Positions 62,476 through 64,000 of a stretch of DNA of 64,000 bases are shown here, one piece after another. The notes under the pieces were generated by a model that was not told the origin of the DNA, did not search any database, and worked only from the letters and a program-made list of their open reading frames with translations. Source of the stretch: Macrosoma leucophasiata (taxonomy: Eukaryota; Arthropoda; Insecta; Lepidoptera; Hedylidae); contig JAWQUS010000011.1 in assembly GCA_036365455.1 (NCBI GenBank), positions 6,530,001-6,594,000 of the forward strand, read 5' to 3'. The translations under genes and the position numbers were made by a program. Numbering within the stretch: position 1 is the stretch's first letter; every line of letters starts with the position of its first letter.

Positions 62476-63165
62476 TTCTGTTCAATTAAAAGTATTCATT
62501 GAATCCTTGTCTGTCGTCGTGTATTTCTATATTGCGGATTCAATTAACAGTTTTTTCTAGAATTTGACTTAAATCATGTGCGAATTTAGACAATTCATCC
62601 TACTTAAGGCCTTAAGGTAAGGTTATTGTCAAATGTGACAATAATAGTGATATTAATTTTAGCAGTTACTGCGTGCGTTGCACGTGTTTTTGACATTGTT
62701 AAAGTTACCAAGTAACATAATATTTGACAGTGAGTAAATTTATCAAAACTTGTAATTCTAAATTACTGAAAATTTATCGACTCACCGGGCATCCTTATTC
62801 TACTAGTGCCTTTTCAATCACCAAATTCTGGCAGAATTACCCTGTAGTTGGAAATTGCAATTAACAAAAAAAAAATGCACAGAATGGCACTGGAGTCATT
62901 GGAGCTCCACCACCAGTGAAAATCGTTATTGTAATGTACTGTGAGAGCGACGCGACAGCGATCAGTAGCTTTGCCCCACAGTCGCCATCGCCCCGCTGAT
63001 TGCTGATATCCAGTTTGAGTCCTTTAGAGTTAAAGTTTGTGGAAGTTTGTCTGTCGACAAAGCGTTGACAAAATGCATACAAAATAATGTTCATATAAAA
63101 TAAGTATTTGCCTATTGAAAATGACAAGATTTTAGGCGACGAAAATAAGGACAATTTTTATGACT
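62476..63165. other. Mostly anonymous
   Basis: A scrap of SINE-B head (cattggagctccaccaccag + tgaaaat, 62897-62925, minus). Nothing else assignable. Confidence 0.4.
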
Positions 63166-63476
63166 GACTAGCTGTGCCCGCGACATCGTCCGCGTGAGAA
63201 TTTATTATTGTTCAGTACTTACACGGACGTAGTCGTGGGCGCAGCTAGTACAAAAGTAGCCTTAGTTACTCCTTATAACATAAGCTATCTGCCAGTGAGA
63301 GTCCCATCAAAATCAGTAAAGCCGTTCCCGAGATTAGCCGGAACAAACAGACAGACAGACAAAAATTGTAAAAAATGTTGTTTAGGTATATGTACCGTAT
63401 ATACAAACATTTGTATTTAGTAAAAAGCGGTTATTTTAATATTACAAACAGACACTCCAATTTTATTTATTTTTAT
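63166..63476 (+). mobile_element. RTE-type LINE 3' end, 310-bp type, full
   Basis: gactagctgtgcccgcgaca to agacagacagacaaaaattg, atgttgtttaggtatatgta + ccgtatatac, and tacaaacagacactccaatt + ttattt. Colinear with 22405-22716 reversed. Confidence 0.8.
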
Positions 63477-64000
63477 AGATTATAATATAGATAACACTTC
63501 CAGCCAATAACGAATTTACCAAATCGCAGTTTTTCAGAACTGCGTAAAAATTACAAACTCCCATTAGATTTTCATGCATTGTAGGTATTGTTTGTCATAA
63601 TCATGTAAAGTAAAAGTGTTCCCACTAAGTTTTGAATGACAGTTTTCCCACGTGAAAATATCTGGTTTCTTGTCTATTACTTTCCCATTAAATACGTCAT
63701 TATTCACTATGAATATTACACTAATTAAACTGTGCAATTTTTTATCTGTAGGTATATGAAGCTTTTATTGGCGATGAGTTGTAAGATATTATGTGCAATC
63801 AAGAGTACAAATTTGTAAACAGGTAGTGATAAGTTAATATAGCTTTTATTTACAGTTTAAGATCGGTTATGTGATACAATCTTGCTAAAGAAGTTGTAAA
63901 TAAGTTTAAAATCATTTATTTCACGATTTTATTTTAAAGGGAATTAACCCTGATTATTTTATTATATTATTTTATTATTCTATATTATTTTATTTATTTA
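63477..64000. other. AT-rich, nothing assignable
   Basis: No feature seen up to the window end. Confidence 0.45.

Noticed and set aside
1..64000. Bacterial operons, phage, plasmid or endosymbiont DNA
   Set aside because: No long ORFs with ribosome-binding sites, and eukaryotic retroelements occur throughout the window.

Overview
The window looks like a non-coding stretch of an insect nuclear genome, most probably Lepidoptera. It is AT-rich. It carries interspersed repeats typical of moths and butterflies: LINE tails ending in 'cagcagtgg...gatgatgat', CR1-type 3' ends, RTE-type tails opening with 'gcccgcg.cttcgcccgcg', and many AGGTACCTA-rich patches. I see no convincing host protein-coding gene, no rRNA locus and no CRISPR array, so the window is intergenic or deep intronic. 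Species cannot be told from the sequence.

Nearly everything recognisable is a transposable element or its ruin. LINE-type coding remnants are a degraded Penelope-like element with reverse transcriptase and GIY-YIG endonuclease (0.43-1.94 kb), a rearranged CR1-like LINE (6.15-8.9 kb, with a second 3' end at 21.4 kb), RTE/CFDP2-like LINE carboxy-termini (9.9, 13.0, 44.9, 47.1 and 47.5 kb) and another LINE polymerase carboxy-terminus split by a SINE (52.6-53.3 kb).

Non-autonomous retroposons dominate. The names are mine. SINE-A is a tRNA-headed family of about 300 bp. SINE-B is about 285 bp with a GGTGG/CCACC hairpin head and an ACATAAAA tail, and is the commonest repeat. SINE-C has an RTE tail with GATGAT ends. 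SINE-D has a second type of tRNA head. The 5S-SINE has a head resembling the internal promoter of 5S rRNA. A further family is built round a tRNA-shaped sequence and occurs as foldback and tandem copies (3.8, 31.7, 40.8, 54.8 and 55.1 kb). The P repeat (about 630 bp, ending cttgtccggttt) is present three times plus fragments.

DNA-transposon relics include hAT-like elements with 8-bp target duplications (15.64-16.94, 37.37 and 50.23 kb), several PIF/Harbinger-like MITEs with 3-bp TTA/TAA duplications (27.8, 33.95, 42.6, 44.0 and 60.1 kb, and 14.2 kb with TAT), and a long palindromic TA-flanked MITE (41.4 kb). A palindromic minisatellite lies at 60.6-61.3 kb.

The most coherent biological story is parasitism among retroelements. 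The tails of SINE-A, SINE-B, and SINE-C with the 5S-SINE each match the 3' end of a LINE type, and the matching LINE ends for SINE-A and SINE-B are present in this window. Nested insertions give a relative order of activity: 5S-SINE into a LINE, SINE-A into an RTE tail, SINE-B into SINE-C, and an RTE tail into SINE-B. The only hints of host function are a CpG-rich promoter-like patch at about 50.87-51.05 kb and a weak exon-like ORF at 48.8 kb.
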